From positions 1,044,501 to 1,108,500 of the forward strand of contig CM072876.1 of NCBI GenBank assembly GCA_036937835.1: a stretch of 64,000 nt of DNA. Direction: 5' to 3'. Below, in pieces: positions 9,990 through 23,817 of this stretch. The translations under genes and the position numbers were made by a program. Numbering within the stretch: position 1 is the stretch's first letter; every line of letters begins with the position of its first letter. Below the pieces are notes generated by a model that saw nothing but the letters and a program-made list of their open reading frames with translations, was not told the DNA's origin and searched no databases. This stretch comes from Pampus argenteus. Lineage: Eukaryota; Chordata; Actinopteri; Scombriformes; Stromateidae.

Positions 9990-12900
9990 ATGAGCTGCTT
10001 GGATGTGATGTACCAAGTGTTTGGTTCTCAGCCTTATTTCAGCTCCTACAGCCCCTACCACCACCAGGTATGGATTACATATTTTCTGCTTCATGTGTGT
10101 GTGTTTGAACGCACAGAAAAACTTTAGTGTTTACTTCTGAGAATCCGTCAATGCGCCAATTAAAACTTAATTACATGTAAATATTTGGAGATGAAACAGC
10201 CACCAGCTGCTATGAGCTGTGGTAAATACAACTGTAGAAATGAAATATGTATTTATATTAACAACTTTCTTCAGACGTAAAAACGAGTCTTTAACTTCAG
10301 ACTGCCGTAAACAGCTTGTTTGTACCTCGCCTCTGTGCTTATAGTTACAGTATGAATGCATGCAGGTTATTATAGTTATTAATAATACTTGTTGGGTTCC
10401 TATTAATAACCATCACAGCTTTATAAACTCTAATAAAGGCCTATTTTTTATTGAGTTTTGAGACATTACTTTAATGTCAAAAATAGCCTTCTGGTTTATG
10501 GTCATAACTATTTGCATATTATTATTATTATTATTATTTTACTCACATCCTAATTGGTCTAAATTGATAATGCTGCATTAACTTAAGCCTTTAATTCAGG
10601 ATTCAAATGATTATTTCTACTAATCATTGTTTGTGTTTAACTTCAGGGCCTTTTTTTACTCTCAGTCAACATTCAGGCATATTTCACATTATTATATGTT
10701 ACATCACTATTTCACAATATACTGTATATACATATTATATATGTAGAGCTAATTCTGATTCATTTTTTATTGGTTCAGTAAATTTGTCATTAAATATAAC
10801 ATTTAATAAATAGAATGATATCAAAATGTTATAAAATGATTATTTTTATTTTTTAGGTTTTGAGTCATTGTGTGCAGCAGACAGTATTTATCACATAATT
10901 TACACTCATAAACACTTCACTGAGGACGTAGTGGGTGGTGCTATATAGAAAAATGTCCCTAATATTTTGTGCACGTCATTAACATCCATAAGGAAGGCAA
11001 AATATTAGAAACACTTCTTCAATATGACACAGTGCAGTGCACCAAAAGCATGAACACCTCAGTAATAAACATGAAGTAGAAATAATAAATAAATAAATAA
11101 ATAAATGTATGAGCTCAGTAACAGCAGACTTTACAGCAGCAAACTGAACAGGTGCTTCTAATAAAATGCTCTTTGTGCTGCAATTTATACAGTGATACAG
11201 TGGAAAATATATAACACATATACACACACATATAATATCAACCAGGGTGTATTTTGATTGGAGCATTTTATTTTTCATTTACAGATAAAAGCCACACTGT
11301 TACGTTAACATGTCAGTTTTGTTCTTGCTGTAAAATACACCTTCATATCTACATTTATATGGAGAGGTGGAGAGTGTTTAGACACCTGTTGTGTCCTGAA
11401 AGGTGAGTTCCAGAAACAGATTTTAGAAGGTTTTTATAGTTTCTAAAATACACACAAAAAATATAAATATCCAACAAAATGTTGTTGTGGCAACAGGACA
11501 CTAGATGCTGTCTCATTTCAATCTGCTTGTCCTTCTCAGAAACTGGCCTTGTATTCCAAAATGCAAGACCCGCAGGACGGCAGCAGCCGGCTCGGCCACC
11601 CAGGCCCCCCGGGGCCCGCAGGGCCCCTGGCCATCAAAGAGGAGGACAAGGAGCTGCAGCCGGGCGCCGAGTACCTGAGCTCCCGCTGCGTCCTCTTCAC
11701 TTACTTCCAGGGTGACATCAGCGCCGTGGTGGACGAACACTTCAGCCGAGCCCTCAGCCAGCCGAGCGCCTATCCTGCCTCCAGCAGCCACAAGGCCGTA
11801 AGAGGTGTGTGTGTCTGTATGTGTGTGTGTGTGTCTGTGATTCTCCAGTGAAACCAGGATGCGTTTGAGTGTTTTTATGGTCAGAAGCTCTGGTGTGAGT
11901 GTGATATAAATGTATATAAATGTGGTTCCTGATATGTTGATATTGTAGCACTGAACCTGATGTTAATGTGCCGAAGTCAAGATGCTCGTTTGAGCTTCAC
12001 GTGGTGACACTTAAACTTACTTCAGAATGAGAAAAGTCTCCACAGTTCGCTCTGCTGCTCTGAAGCTGCTGATTTCTGACTCGTTTTTTAATTTGACCTT
12101 TTTTCCTGTAAAAAGAAAAAAAAAAAGAGCCGTTTTCATTTTAAAACTCCCCTGAAAACAGAATAATTCCACATAACACTATTAAAATCTGCAAAATATA
12201 ATCAATAAGAATTAATATTTATTTATAATATCAGATGACGCTGAGTGAGCTAAATCTATAAATCAGCAAATCACTATTTAAATCTTAACCTGCTGTAATT
12301 CTGATTCTTAATAATATTTTTATTTAATTTTTCATATTTTGGTCAGTTGTTGTTTCTCAGTATTTTATTGCCCGTAACGCCTTTGAATGGCACGAATTCA
12401 TTCTCAGGGATTTCTCTTTTTCTTCTTCCTTTTTGTGACATTTTGTCGGTGTTTACGTCGAGCTGAGATGAATTTCTCATCCCGTTATTGGTGATCTCTG
12501 CCTGATCTGCAGAAACAAAGACATTAAATTAATCATTCAGACCTCGCTTTTCATGAAAATAATGGGATAAAAACACATACAAAAGTATTATTGTCTTTTT
12601 TGTTAGTGTTTTTTTTTAATTATACAGAAACCATTATTTCTTAGGTAACAGCAAGGCTTCTTGCTTTTCATTGAATCTCTTTTCATGGCCGATTCCCAAT
12701 TCTAGCACCTCTCTGTAAGCTAGCAGGTTTTAAATCAAAGCAGAATAAAAAAGGCAATAAGTTTAGTTTTTACTGCTCGATTACTATAAAATGATAATAC
12801 AGTATTTCCAGAGTTCAGATCAATAATTGCTTGAGTGGAAGTTTAAAATTCAGCCCAATTTTGAAACCAAACTCCTGCTCCAGGGTGCGAATACGTCTTC

Positions 12901-14595
12901 TCTAGACAGTAAAAAATAAGACCTGTTCATACATGTGTGGATTATTTTCATTATATAATCTTTTGCAAACAATTTTCTCTATTAGTGTAAAAAACAGATT
13001 TTTTTTTAAACTAAAACCCAAAGATCATTCATTTCCAGTCATGTCAAACAGAGAAAAGCAGAAAACACTCAAGAAGATAGACAAAGCTAAAAGACACATT
13101 TTAATAGGAATACGTAGAAGATCGGTTACTGCACATGAACATAACCAAAACGTCCCGAACTCATCCCTTGTTTCCTGTCTGCTGCTTCACTGCCCACAAC
13201 CCAATAAAGGCAATAACACAAAGACAAAAAAATGAGGTAATTTGGACTCAAAGCTTCCCTGAAAGCTTTGGAACAACTCTGCAAGTGGACCGTGTGATGT
13301 GATAGCTGCTACCCAGGTCAAGGATGAAGCCTCAGCCCCTGGTAACTGTGACTAAAATGTGCTGTAATTAGTAAGTTTAGGCTAATGTAACATCTGATAA
13401 CTGTTTGGGGAAAGTAAAGCAGCTTTCTGTATGGATGTGTGTCTCTGCAGATGGATCATTCCCTATGAGCCAAAGAAGTTTCCCTCCGTCTTTCTGGAAC
13501 AGCTCCTACCAGCCGTCCGTCTCCTCCACACTGGGCAGCGCTCTGTCGGCTCCCCACACAGAGCTCTCCTTCCCCGGGGACCCGTACTCCTCTGCCTCCC
13601 TTCACAGCCACCTCCACCAGCCCAGCCCCGACGCCTGGCACCCGTCTCATCACCACCACCATCACCACCACCACCCTTACTCACTAGGAGGCGCTATAGG
13701 CACCCAGGGTTCAGCCTACCCGCGTCCGGGGTTGCACGAGATGTACGGCACGGCGTTTGACCCGCGCTACGGCTCGCTGCTGGTGCCGTCAGTGAGACCT
13801 CATCACCGCCTGACGTCCGGCAGCTCGGTACCGGGGCCCAGCACCTCGCCCTGTGACCTGGGGGGGAAGGGCGAGTCGGGGACGGGGTCGGGGTGGAGCG
13901 GCACCTTCACAGGAGCCGGTGGAGAGATCGGACTCAACATGGACACAGGTATTAGACATCATTCAAACAGACATGTATTCAGGGGCCTAATCGAAAATCG
14001 AAACCAGAAGGTCTGTTGAGGGATTTAAAGGGGCATGCCACCGATTTTATACATGACAGTTTACTCATAATGAAGATACAGAAATACAACACACAGAATG
14101 TGACATACATTTATGAAGTTTCACTACGACAAAACATTCACTAAACTTAACCAAAGTACTTTTGCTGCTTAAACCTGTTCGCCAGGAAAACCGATATGTT
14201 GTATTTAATCACCGTTTCGTGTTAATTATGAAATAATGTTCTGGATGTGCATTAAAGCCATTTAGTATGTCACAAAGTAACAGCATCAGTGTGAAAACCA
14301 GAATTAATTGAGGATCTGTTTCCCTGCCTCAGATCAACTTACCACAAGTGGTTTGAAGCAACAAACTGACTGTCACTCAGCGCCTTAACACCAGCTGTCA
14401 ACTTCCTTTTCTGCTGCTGTCTTGCTTTCATCCCCTCTCTGCCTCGGGCAATTTCTCCCGCTTTTATCAACAAGACATTGGCGCTTCTTTTTCTAATCTC
14501 TCTTTTCTTGCTTTTCTTTTCTTTTCCTGCTTTGTTTTCCTCCACTCTCAGGTCTGCAGGCACAGGATAAGACCAAGGATTTGTATTGGTTTTAG
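9990..14595 (+). CDS. vgll2: Vestigial-like family member 2 (TEAD transcription cofactor)
   Basis: Four coding exons: 9990-10067, 11540-11804, 13451-13948 and 14552-14595, with phases closing to 294 aa. The N-terminus MSCLDVMYQVFG is the vgll2 signature. Exon 2 carries the TDU (Tondu) domain with core SSRCVLFTYFQGDISAVVDE, which in this family binds TEAD factors and acts in the nucleus, notably in skeletal muscle and craniofacial tissue. Exon 3 starts with DGSFPMSQRSFPPSFWN, also family-typical, and holds a nine-histidine run; the short last exon ends DKTKDLYWF. The exon 2 donor is G|GTGTGT: an upstream GTAAGA at 11798 would break the frame into exon 3. Whether this is the a or b teleost copy cannot be told here. 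Confidence 0.93.
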
Positions 14596-16295
14596 AGACT
14601 GCTGAGACCCCCCTCTCCCGACCCCCTTCCCTTCTCTCCTTCTTCAGCTGTAGCCTTTTTCCTCCACTCCTGCTCTTCTCTGTTACTCTGCTGCTGTTAT
14701 GGGATGACTGAGAGAGAAACTGACGGCTTCTGGTCTACTTGCAGCTCTGTGTTATGGCGGACTGTGCAGCAGCAGCGCAGCCCTGCTGAGCTGAACGCCG
14801 ACAGTGTGGATACAAAGCAAAGCGAGCGTGGAAACAAACAAGTGGACTCGCGGAGAGGAGCGAGAATCCAATCTTGACGGATGTGGACAAAGACAAGACT
14901 CTTTGTGCTTCTGTAACAGGCAGCGACAACATTCCTAAACTGGAAAAAGTCTGGGGACAGACGGACAGAGACACATGTGTTGTCAAACTCCAAAGACAAG
15001 CGCTTGAAGGACTTGGCAGGACTTGCCTCACCGGGACAACTGGGCTACAGACACTGGGAGTGTTATGGCTGGAGGAAAGGCTGCGTTGGTGTCGAAGAGG
15101 CCGCACGGCACGAATCTGGCAGACGGCGAAAGTCCAAACACTTTGGTTTACGTGGAGCATTGGTTCGCCCCAAAACATGGAGCAGTGAATTCAAATTAAA
15201 TTAGACTATGTGTCCCATTTCTGTATTTTTTCTCTACACACAAAATAAGCAACACAAAGAAAATAATTAAAAAAATTAAATTCTTTAAAATTAAAAAAAG
15301 AAAAAAAAAAAGTTTCATTACGCACAAAGAAAACTGTAAAGTTCATGAGTACTAACTGCAAAAACAGTAAAAGAAAACATTTAATATTTTAGTACTATGT
15401 AGTATAAAATAGACATCTTTGCTAAATCTGGTTGATAAGAGATTATTTTTAATCTCAACAGAAATCATAATCACAGTTTTGTCTCAGAGGTCATAAAAAC
15501 CCTTCGTCCACATGCAGGTAAAAACAGAGGATTATATAAAACCTATAAAAATATCTGGAAAACTCATCTCTGATTAATATTCTCATAATTCTTGCTCATT
15601 GTACACAAACTTTCTGCAGTTATTGAATGAACTATTTGGATTAATTGTGAAGTCATCAGTTCTGTGCTGTTATGTTTATGCATTGAATATGAAACATCCA
15701 TAAATACGTCTCTTGGTCCGAGCTCGTCTGGTTACTGGAGGAACAGTTGGGAGCCACTGATATAGATGTCCATCTTTTTATCCAACTTTAACCAAATTTG
15801 AAGCTAAATGTCTTGTTTTTTTTTGTTTATTTTGATCTGATATACGACTCGTTTTATGAAGAGAAGATTAGAACAACAGTCCATTAAAATACAGAAGTCT
15901 TCATTCGGTCCAGAACTACAAACTGTTTGAAGGGTTGATGCAGTGAGGATGGATGTGTCGATGGGAGCGACCGGCTCTGCTTACCTACCTGCAGAGCGAC
16001 TGGACTCTTTGTCCTGGACATTTATGAAACGTTACTTTGCTGTGAAAACATCAACAAAAGAAATGTGTACTTCACACCGATGGCTGCCGACAGAGAGGCA
16101 GAGAGGAGGGGTCTCTGATGAATGAGGAGAACGACGGCTATTTGAAGCCACTTGACTCTTTCTCTCCCTGCTCCCATGCAGCTGTCAACGACAACTGCTC
16201 TTCAACTTACACACACACACACACACACACACGTCCCACTGTGCAGTGTTCGAGCCAGGCCTATGAACTTAATAAAGGGAGCATTTAGTGTGAGC
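14596..16295 (+). other. Probable vgll2 3' UTR (short form)
   Basis: Follows the vgll2 stop codon. It is GC-richer than the surroundings to about 15190, which produces several spurious open frames on both strands. The first AATAAA on the plus strand that I find is at 16271-16276, so a 3' UTR of about 1.7 kb is plausible. No other feature is recognised apart from a (CA)n tract at 16210-16232. Confidence 0.4.
16210..16232. repeat. (CA)n microsatellite
   Basis: Short CA run of about 11 units. Confidence 0.9.
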
Positions 16296-16346
16296 TGGAT
16301 CCTGCCCTACTGGGACAACTGGTGTGATATAAGTGAAGGGAGCAGA

Positions 16347-16350
<4 letters not shown>

Positions 16351-16382
<32 letters not shown>
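16351..16382. repeat. (CA)n microsatellite
   Basis: CA run of about 16 units, only 120 bp from the previous one. Confidence 0.9.
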
Positions 16383-16385
<3 letters not shown>

Positions 16386-17942
16386 GTCAAATAGTAATTT
16401 GTGAGTGTGTAGGCTACATTTGTGCACACGTGTTCATTTCTATACTTACAAGGACCAAACCATCAGGATAGAAACACATTTTTATTTTATTCCCCTGCTA
16501 CATTTTCAGGATATTAGAGAACAGTTTACGTCATATCTTTTTTGTTTGTTAGTCATGTTAGCAGCATGCTATAGAGCGCTGAAGTCATGGCGTCTCTTTC
16601 ATCGGTCTTTCTGGAGTTTTGGTTCTATATTCTCAGACCGCTCGGCTCCACCACAGCAGCTGCTATCAGAAATTCAAAATACACAACATTAAAAAAAACC
16701 TGCAGCCCCCATTAAAAAAAACCTACCAGGTGTTTACATCAGCTTGATTCAGTCCGTAAAGCTGCTTAGTGTTTGTCCTGCAGTCATTGTTGCTGCTTGC
16801 AGCTGTAATCTGTGAAGACGTTTTTATTACAGACGTGTATGAACGCGCCACCACTCGCTCATGGTCTCGTCTCCTCTGTCGATGTTAAGACCTCTCGGAC
16901 TTATGGGAAACGATGTTCATCAAAGGCTGTCGTTAGATGGCTTTTGAAGAAAACTCCTGTCCTTATCCTGACAGAAGTTATCCAGGCGGGATTTTTAGTT
17001 ATTAGAGTTATAAATGTGGGAACAGGATTTTTAAGGAGGTTTTCCTACTTGTGGAACCGAATGGTGAAGTTCTGGTTTGACTTTGGCACTAAAAGCTCTC
17101 AACAACTACTGGACAGGCTGGTTTAATTTCGTTCTGACATTCATGTTGACATTCATGAATCTTACTTCATTTGGAGATGACCTGACCTCTAGGGTCTTGG
17201 GTTAGGGTTAGCTTCCTCTCAGGTGCACCGTAACCATGACATTCCCATCAGCCTTTGTGTTTGCTGCAGATTAACAGACATGGTAAACATGATACGTGCT
17301 TAGCATCATGTTAGCTGAGCCACTAGCACGGCTGAAGGCTCTTATTATATTATTTTATTTTCAACACATCATCTGAAGAGACGACAAAACAACAACTTGA
17401 CTGTTTAACTATAACCTGTGAGACTTTATGTTATAGATTTCCACTATTAAAAACACATACTGGTTGGTGACACATTATTAATTATAATGAACTTATATTT
17501 CACAGCTTGATGTCATCATGTGGATCAATGGTCAATCGATTGGCTCTCGAGTCCTTGTGAAAACGTTAGCAAGCAGTGGCTAACACCGGTCGTGGCTAGT
17601 TCTGTTATAACATATAGGAGAAGAGAAACATTAGCTTCTTCTTTTTTTCCATTTTCTCTTCGGTCCCTAAAAGGTTTGATGCAGTTGGTCAATGGTGCAA
17701 AAAAAAAAAGTGAATGAATGTTGGAGGAGCTGAGAGCAATGAACTCCAGTTGCTGCGCACAATTCATTCATTCACAATGAATGAATATCCCACAACATGA
17801 ACACATGTTTATGTAATACACACAAGTTCAGGCTGCGGCTGCACAGAGACTTGCTCATAATGATAAAAAGATAAAGAAGTTCAGGCTGCTGTAGAAAATC
17901 AATATAGTCAATGAAGGTCCTTTTCAAGTATAGTAATACAAC

Positions 17943-17943
<1 letters not shown>

Positions 17944-17999
<56 letters not shown>
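17944..17999. repeat. (GT)n(GA)n compound microsatellite
   Basis: About 21 GT units running directly into about 7 GA units. Confidence 0.95.
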
Positions 18000-18079
18000 A
18001 ATGCTTCTCGATGCTGCAGCCCGGCGTTTCTGTGAAGCTGTGATTTAAACATTTTGTCGTTTCCTTTTGTTTCTTTCAG

Positions 18080-18370
18080 GTAAATACTGTAAATCAGCAG
18101 TCACAGCATGCAGCCGTGTTCTATGTGAATGTATTAATATATAATATATTGCCTACAGTATTGTTCCTGTTGGTCTCGCTCCAGTGTAAAGTCTTTATAT
18201 GTATTTTCTGTATGACTGTAAGTATAAACACGTCAGCGCTGTCGGCTCTCTGCTCGCCGGCTGCTGTGTCACGTTCTGTAAATAAGCAGAGAAATCTGAA
18301 TCTATGAAAATGCCAAAAAATGACATCATAGCTTTACTACTGAGTTAATAAAGCACGGATTGATGTTGAT
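18080..18370 (+). other. Candidate alternative terminal exon of vgll2
   Basis: A strong pyrimidine tract and CAG acceptor ends at 18079. Joined to the phase-1 donor of vgll2 exon 3 (13948), the exon reads open for 21 codons, beginning GKYCKSAVTACSRV, to TAA at 18142-18144. A poly(A) signal AATAAA follows at 18347-18352. This is a complete acceptor-frame-stop-polyA set, but no transcript evidence is available and it may instead be an unrelated pyrimidine-rich site. See findings. Confidence 0.35.
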
Positions 18371-19040
18371 GTGAAGTGTTTGGTTGTGGTTATGAAGTAC
18401 TTCCATTATTAATATTATTTGCATTGTGAGTAATAGCAAACAAACAGTCACTTTTTCTTGCAGAAATATGATCAACAAAAGTTATAATAAAACTAATAAA
18501 ACTTTTAGCTAGAAGCAACACACATGTCCACTGATCAGCTGACGGCCTTCGTTTACACATCACTGCTCGTTAGTTGCAGCATCTACTCAGGAATCAATCC
18601 TGCGTTTCTGTGCTTGACTTTTTATAGCTGCCACATTACCTCATATATAATATCAGAGCATCTATGTTTGAGCTAATTCCTTAATCATGCAGTTATTTAT
18701 TTCCTTCAATCATCAGAGACATGAAACAAGATTTCTTCAGGAATAGATGAAAACATTGATTATTACTGCATGCAGGTATTTTTCTGCTGCTAAGAATTTG
18801 ACATTTTCAGGTTTCACTTGTTGCATATTTCACATTTAGACCTCTCGGAGAAAACAGTTCACGTGGCAAAAAAAAAGGTGCAAATTCGTTTGAAGTTTGA
18901 GGTTTTCTTCTCTGATCACTTTTTACCTGATTACCAACCGACAGTGAAAGATTTATATTCCCACTTTGAAAATGTAATTTTCAGCTCAGATGAGGCACTA
19001 TTGAGAAAATACACACTCTCTCTTCATGACTGAGTGAGAT

Positions 19041-19041
<1 letters not shown>

Positions 19042-19073
<32 letters not shown>
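19042..19073. repeat. (TA)n microsatellite
   Basis: Pure TA run of about 15 units. Confidence 0.9.
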
Positions 19074-19077
<4 letters not shown>

Positions 19078-19271
19078 CAAAAGAGATGACAGTGTCTCAT
19101 AATCTGCCTCCAAACTCCTCTGAAGGTCACTAATTGACAGATTATGTTTTAATCTGAACAACAGAAGCATTAAACATGTCGTTTTACAGGATGTCAAACC
19201 TTTATATGCTGCTATATAATATATATATAGAGCTACCAAAGAGCAGATATTTATAGGACTATGCAACTAAC

Positions 19272-19535
19272 ATTATCAGTTAATCTGCATATTATTTTCT
19301 TGATTAATCAATTATTAATTTGGAATATAAAATGTCAAAAGGGAACAGATCCATCCTACTGCAGAGCACACAGTGATTAAATGTCTTAATTCACTTTACT
19401 ATCATGTAAACAGCAAAACAAAGCTGATTATTTTGTGGATATTTGCTTAAACAATGAATTGATTATCACAAGAGTTGCTTATTAATTTTCTTTCAACCAA
19501 CTAGATCAATCAACTAATCGTTGCAGTTCTGAATA
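19272..19535 (+). mobile_element. Relic of hAT-like MITE ('GATTAATCAATTA...GTTGCAG' family)
   Basis: Starts with a CAGTTAATCTGCATATTATTTTC block followed by GATTAATCAATTATTAATTTGG and AAAATGTC, and ends AACTAATCGTTGCAGTTCT. The same block order occurs in the better-preserved copy at 40776-41076. Both ends are eroded here. Non-coding. Confidence 0.6.
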
Positions 19536-21497
19536 TTCACATATGATCTGTGTTTGAGCATGTAATATGACTTTGAGAAAGAAAAGAGAGAAATGTGCTA
19601 TTTCTCACCAAAACATCATGTTTTCAAGTCAGAGGTGAGAACAGGTCAAATAAAAGACTGTCACATGGAGCCATATGTTCTGTTTCTCAGAGGCTCTGCA
19701 GTGTTTGAGTGTTTTAGCTGAGAGTGAGACAGCTGTAGATTAATATCAGCCTCTGACGTGAGCGATGACAGACAGGGAAAGGATGGAGAGGTGCCGTCTC
19801 TCAGTCTATAAAATGTCCCTTTCTTGCTTTCTGGAATGATTTTTTGAAAAAACAAATGTCCCTTTCCACAAAGAATGGGAACGTAGAGGAAGCTGCGAGG
19901 TGAAGGACACGAGCTGCTCCTAATCAAAGCACAGAGGGAAGAAGTGCATCGATTCATCACTTTATTTCAGTAAATGTTAGTACTCTTATACTCGAATCAC
20001 ACAGTTGAAGTACTGCAGTGTGTTTGTGCATCATTTTAATAAGTTGTTTAATAAGTTGTGACTTCAGTGGATGTTCAATCTACAGTCGGTGTAATAGATC
20101 TGGACTGTTTGGATCATATTTAACATCATAACTATAAAAAGAACAGAAAATTGCAGGTTCCTGTCTGTAAAAGACAAATGGAAAACACAAGATACAGAAT
20201 TAATAAAGGATTTCTGAAATTAACATGAAATTATTGCATTAAAGTGAACTTTTTTTAATGAGTGTGTGTACCTTCATTTGCCGTTTCATTGGGTTAAAAT
20301 GACAACAGCACTGATTTTTATAATCCTGTATATTTTGGGGCTTTACATACGGAGGAGAGGTGAGCACAGCGATGGTCATTTCAAATCTCAAATACACGGC
20401 ACCACAACGAAGAAGGTTTCTGGTTTTATGTTTCAATCTCTTGATTTACGGGGATCAATAGATTCATTTAATCTCATCATAATTCTTGCTTGTCCCTCTA
20501 AAGTCTTCATAGCCGGCTGACGAATGTGAAGCCTGTTAAATCCTCTGAGCTTGAGATCAACTTGCTGCCACGTTCACTGCACACACATTAACAACACATT
20601 CATTCCCAACACGCAAATAAACCGAGCGGCGGCCAGCCACACGAGATATATTTATACGTATTTATACGTACGCTGAACCTATAGGACATCATCAGATACA
20701 TGCAGGGACACATATTACTGTTACTGGATATAATGAGTATGTCAAGTGATAGCTAAAGAGTTGTTGATTTGTTTCTCGTAAACTGCTGTACAGTCTTTTG
20801 TGCCTGATAACCCCTTAAATGAACAGATCTATTGTTAAAGCATTGACTGTGTTAATAGTACTTGAAGTGTCTCAGCCCATCAGTGCAGCCCTGAGTCTCT
20901 AGATTAAATAGTTAATTTCCAAATGGCATGAAGCTTTTTCATAAGGATATTTTGAACTGCGTATGAAGGCCTGCAGCTTGATGCTTTCAGTTTAGATGTT
21001 GAAGCTGCATCATCAACATTTTTCAAATGTTTTAATCTAATTCTAAAGTTGAATTAAATGACTTATTCAATGTGAAACTGGTTGCATGTAGTGATTAATC
21101 CACAACTCTGCAGCTCTGCAGAGCTTTTCTGGCGTTTTGGTTTGGTTTATGGCACATTCGTGACACGGCTCTCATCTTTCCAGACGGCTGTTGTAGTCGT
21201 ACAACTTGTTCAGACACATTCTGAGTGGTGAGTTACTGACCAAGCGGACGGAGATGTGGGTAGAACAAAAAGCTGCTAAAAAATCTGAACATCACTGGAT
21301 GATAATATATCTGTTAAAGGCCCAAGTGTGGAAACTATATAATAAAACTATATAAAAACTATATAATACTTACAGTTAACACTGTCTACTTTAAAGAGAT
21401 CTTATCATCTTAACATGACAACGTAAGACGTTCAACAACGCTCCAAGGTAAAAGAAAACCATCGGCTGTCAGCCTGTACCTGTTGCCCTCTTCCCTC

Positions 21498-21540
21498 TTC
21501 CCTCCATCCCTCCATCCATCCCTCCCTCCATCTCTCCGTC
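21498..21540. repeat. CCCTCCATC-type simple repeat
   Basis: Imperfect tandem CCCTCCAT/CCATC units between TTCCCTC and CTCTCCGTC. Confidence 0.85.
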
Positions 21541-22887
21541 TATGATCTCTGCAGTTAGAGCAGATCACAGCTAAGTGAGGCTATCAGGTTTCTCCTCCCT
21601 CAACGACTGTTTACAGGAGAGACGGAGCGGAAAGGCCTTTAACAATGCAGAGTGAATCTTTCGCTCTGTTCTGCAGCATTCTCCACATTTCTACCTCGGT
21701 TCACTCCTGTGGTTAGAAGAAAGACACAAGGGAAGGAGGAAGACAACAAAAGAGGGAGAAATACCCTTCAGAGGGAAAGTAAAGACCATTTACACCATCA
21801 AATCTCCGACTATTACAGATTCCAGGTTACCTGAGATATTAGTAAACTGCTGTGTGGATCTTTACCTCGAACCTTGAACTTATACAGCAAGGTGGTCAGT
21901 GTACTGAAGCTTAAAGGTTTACATTCAGAGCCAAAGCAGCAGCAAAACAGCTCAGAGAGTCTCTGATGAGGTTTGTCATTACACACTGACATTTGATATC
22001 TTCAAGTATGGATTAGAGCTGCTCACTATGCTGTTTGTCTGAAAACAGAAATCTAGAAAAATGCATTTAAAGTCTCAGACTGTATAAATCTTTGCTGACT
22101 ATGCTGCTAACACTGTAGACAACAGCAGCAGCAGCTTATGTCACTTGTGTGTGTGTGTGTGTGTTGTTTTGACTCTTTCATGACTTTGACTCATTGTTCA
22201 CCTGTTGTCTCAGGTAGGTTGTACCATCCCACTATACATGCTGCAAGTAAGGTTCATATTAAAAATGCTTTATACTAGTCTCCAAATGGTTTTAAAACAT
22301 CAACTATAAGCAGCTTCAATCCAAAAAGATCATCATCAACCTCCCGTCCAACAACAGCATTCATATGTTTGGAATATATATATAAAACATATTATAAAGA
22401 AAAACTAACCAAATGTCAAATGTCTCAATCTCAGAAGGTCAGACGACAACGGAAACACTTGCATCAACACACTCACGACATGCTGCATTAAAAAATCATT
22501 AAAATGGTTGATCTGCTTGTCAAAACCTACAATGAACCAACCAAATGTGTGTTGAAGTGGCGGGTTGGAGTTGGCTGGAAACACAGCTGTGGTTCTTGTT
22601 AGCCAGCGTCTGACTGCCAGAGCTGTCAGCTGTGGGGTAAAAGAAACGCTGGTGGTGGACACACTTTGACTGACTTTTATTGAGGTTTGTTTACCTCCCA
22701 CACACTTGATATCCATTGACTTCAATGAGAGGAGAAGTGGAAACTGTAACAGTGTGAACAGACACACAAATGCCAAAAGCTCCTTGTGGATAAAAACTGC
22801 AGCTGCAGCTACACACAAGTTTAAAGTTGATCGAGTTAGAAATGCTGCATGAAAAGCTGAGTTTAGCCACATATCCCGATCCTCACA

Positions 22888-22925
22888 CACACATACACAT
22901 ATAACATATAACATATAACATATAA
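22888..22925. repeat. ATATAAC short tandem repeat
   Basis: Four to five tandem units of CATATAA following a short CA run. Confidence 0.85.
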
Positions 22926-23763
22926 CCGTATCTCACAAACAACACTAAACAGGTAAATTTGTTGTTTGTTTGCTTGTTTGTTTGCATTCAGAAATGAACG
23001 TAATGTCTTTTTCCTTCCTTGTTAAAATCTGGTGCCTACATTACCCACAGTGCAACCTGTTTGGTCTAGTAGCAGCCAGTGTAGCCTGCTTGGAGACACA
23101 AGAGAGGTCCTGTAATCTCTCTTTGTTTTATCTCCAACCCCCAACTGATGCAGAATCAATACATGTGTAAAGTGTTAAATCAGTGAAGTTGCCCTTTAAC
23201 TGCAGAAGCATTGTTTTTGACACTAGACAAGCAGACAGGACACAAGAGAAGAGAGAGGACATGCAACAAAGGTCTCTAGCCAGCCGTCATGTGATCAAAC
23301 TGAACATGAATATATATGCAAACAGAGCTGCTGTAATACAGATTTAGGTCAGTGATTTCAAACTCTCTTTTGCTGTTCTGTTATAACAAAATAAGATAAA
23401 CCAAACCAATACAATATGTTAAGAAGTGAACAGCAGCCAAACAGACGACTATCAAAGTGTTTCCTCTCAAGTTCATCTCCACATAAAAGCAGCCAGCAGG
23501 TCATCTCCCGGATCAGCTGTCTGTATATTTCTCAGAGGCAGTGAAAGCTCGGCCTCTGCCTGCGCCTGAACCTCTGCCAACATTACATTATCGTCTTATC
23601 TGAGACGATAGATGGATCCCATCAATTGCTATAATTTTATTTTTAAGAAGACAGACCTGTCTGCTGCACCGCTCTGACTGCCAGGTTATTTTCTATCTCC
23701 TACAATATAACACAGATACAGATAGAAGCCAAACTGTTGAGTCCACTGCTGCTCTGAGGAATG

Positions 23764-23816
<53 letters not shown>
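23764..23816. repeat. (GT)n microsatellite
   Basis: Long uninterrupted GT run of about 25 units. Confidence 0.95.

Positions 23817-23817
<1 letters not shown>

Noticed and set aside
11798..11803. GTAAGA as an alternative, better-looking donor for vgll2 exon 2
   Set aside because: Using it leaves phase 0, and exon 3 would then be read out of frame with respect to the conserved FPMSQRSF segment. The donor GTGTGT at 11805 restores the family sequence.
13456..13684. Minus-strand open frames opposite vgll2 exon 3
   Set aside because: They are shadows of the GC-rich coding exon and its histidine run; composition is Gly/Arg/Val-rich with no domain.
14697..15204. Overlapping open frames of 75-147 codons on both strands after vgll2
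   Set aside because: They overlap each other in several frames inside a GC-richer region best explained as 3' UTR; no splice context or domain.
17200..17215. GGGTTAGGGTTAG, telomere-like sequence
   Set aside because: Only two units long; far too short to call an interstitial telomeric repeat.
22405..22914. 169-codon minus-strand open frame
   Set aside because: Begins in a repeat tract and shows no recognisable domain; may be part of an unclassified dispersed repeat. Not supported as a gene.
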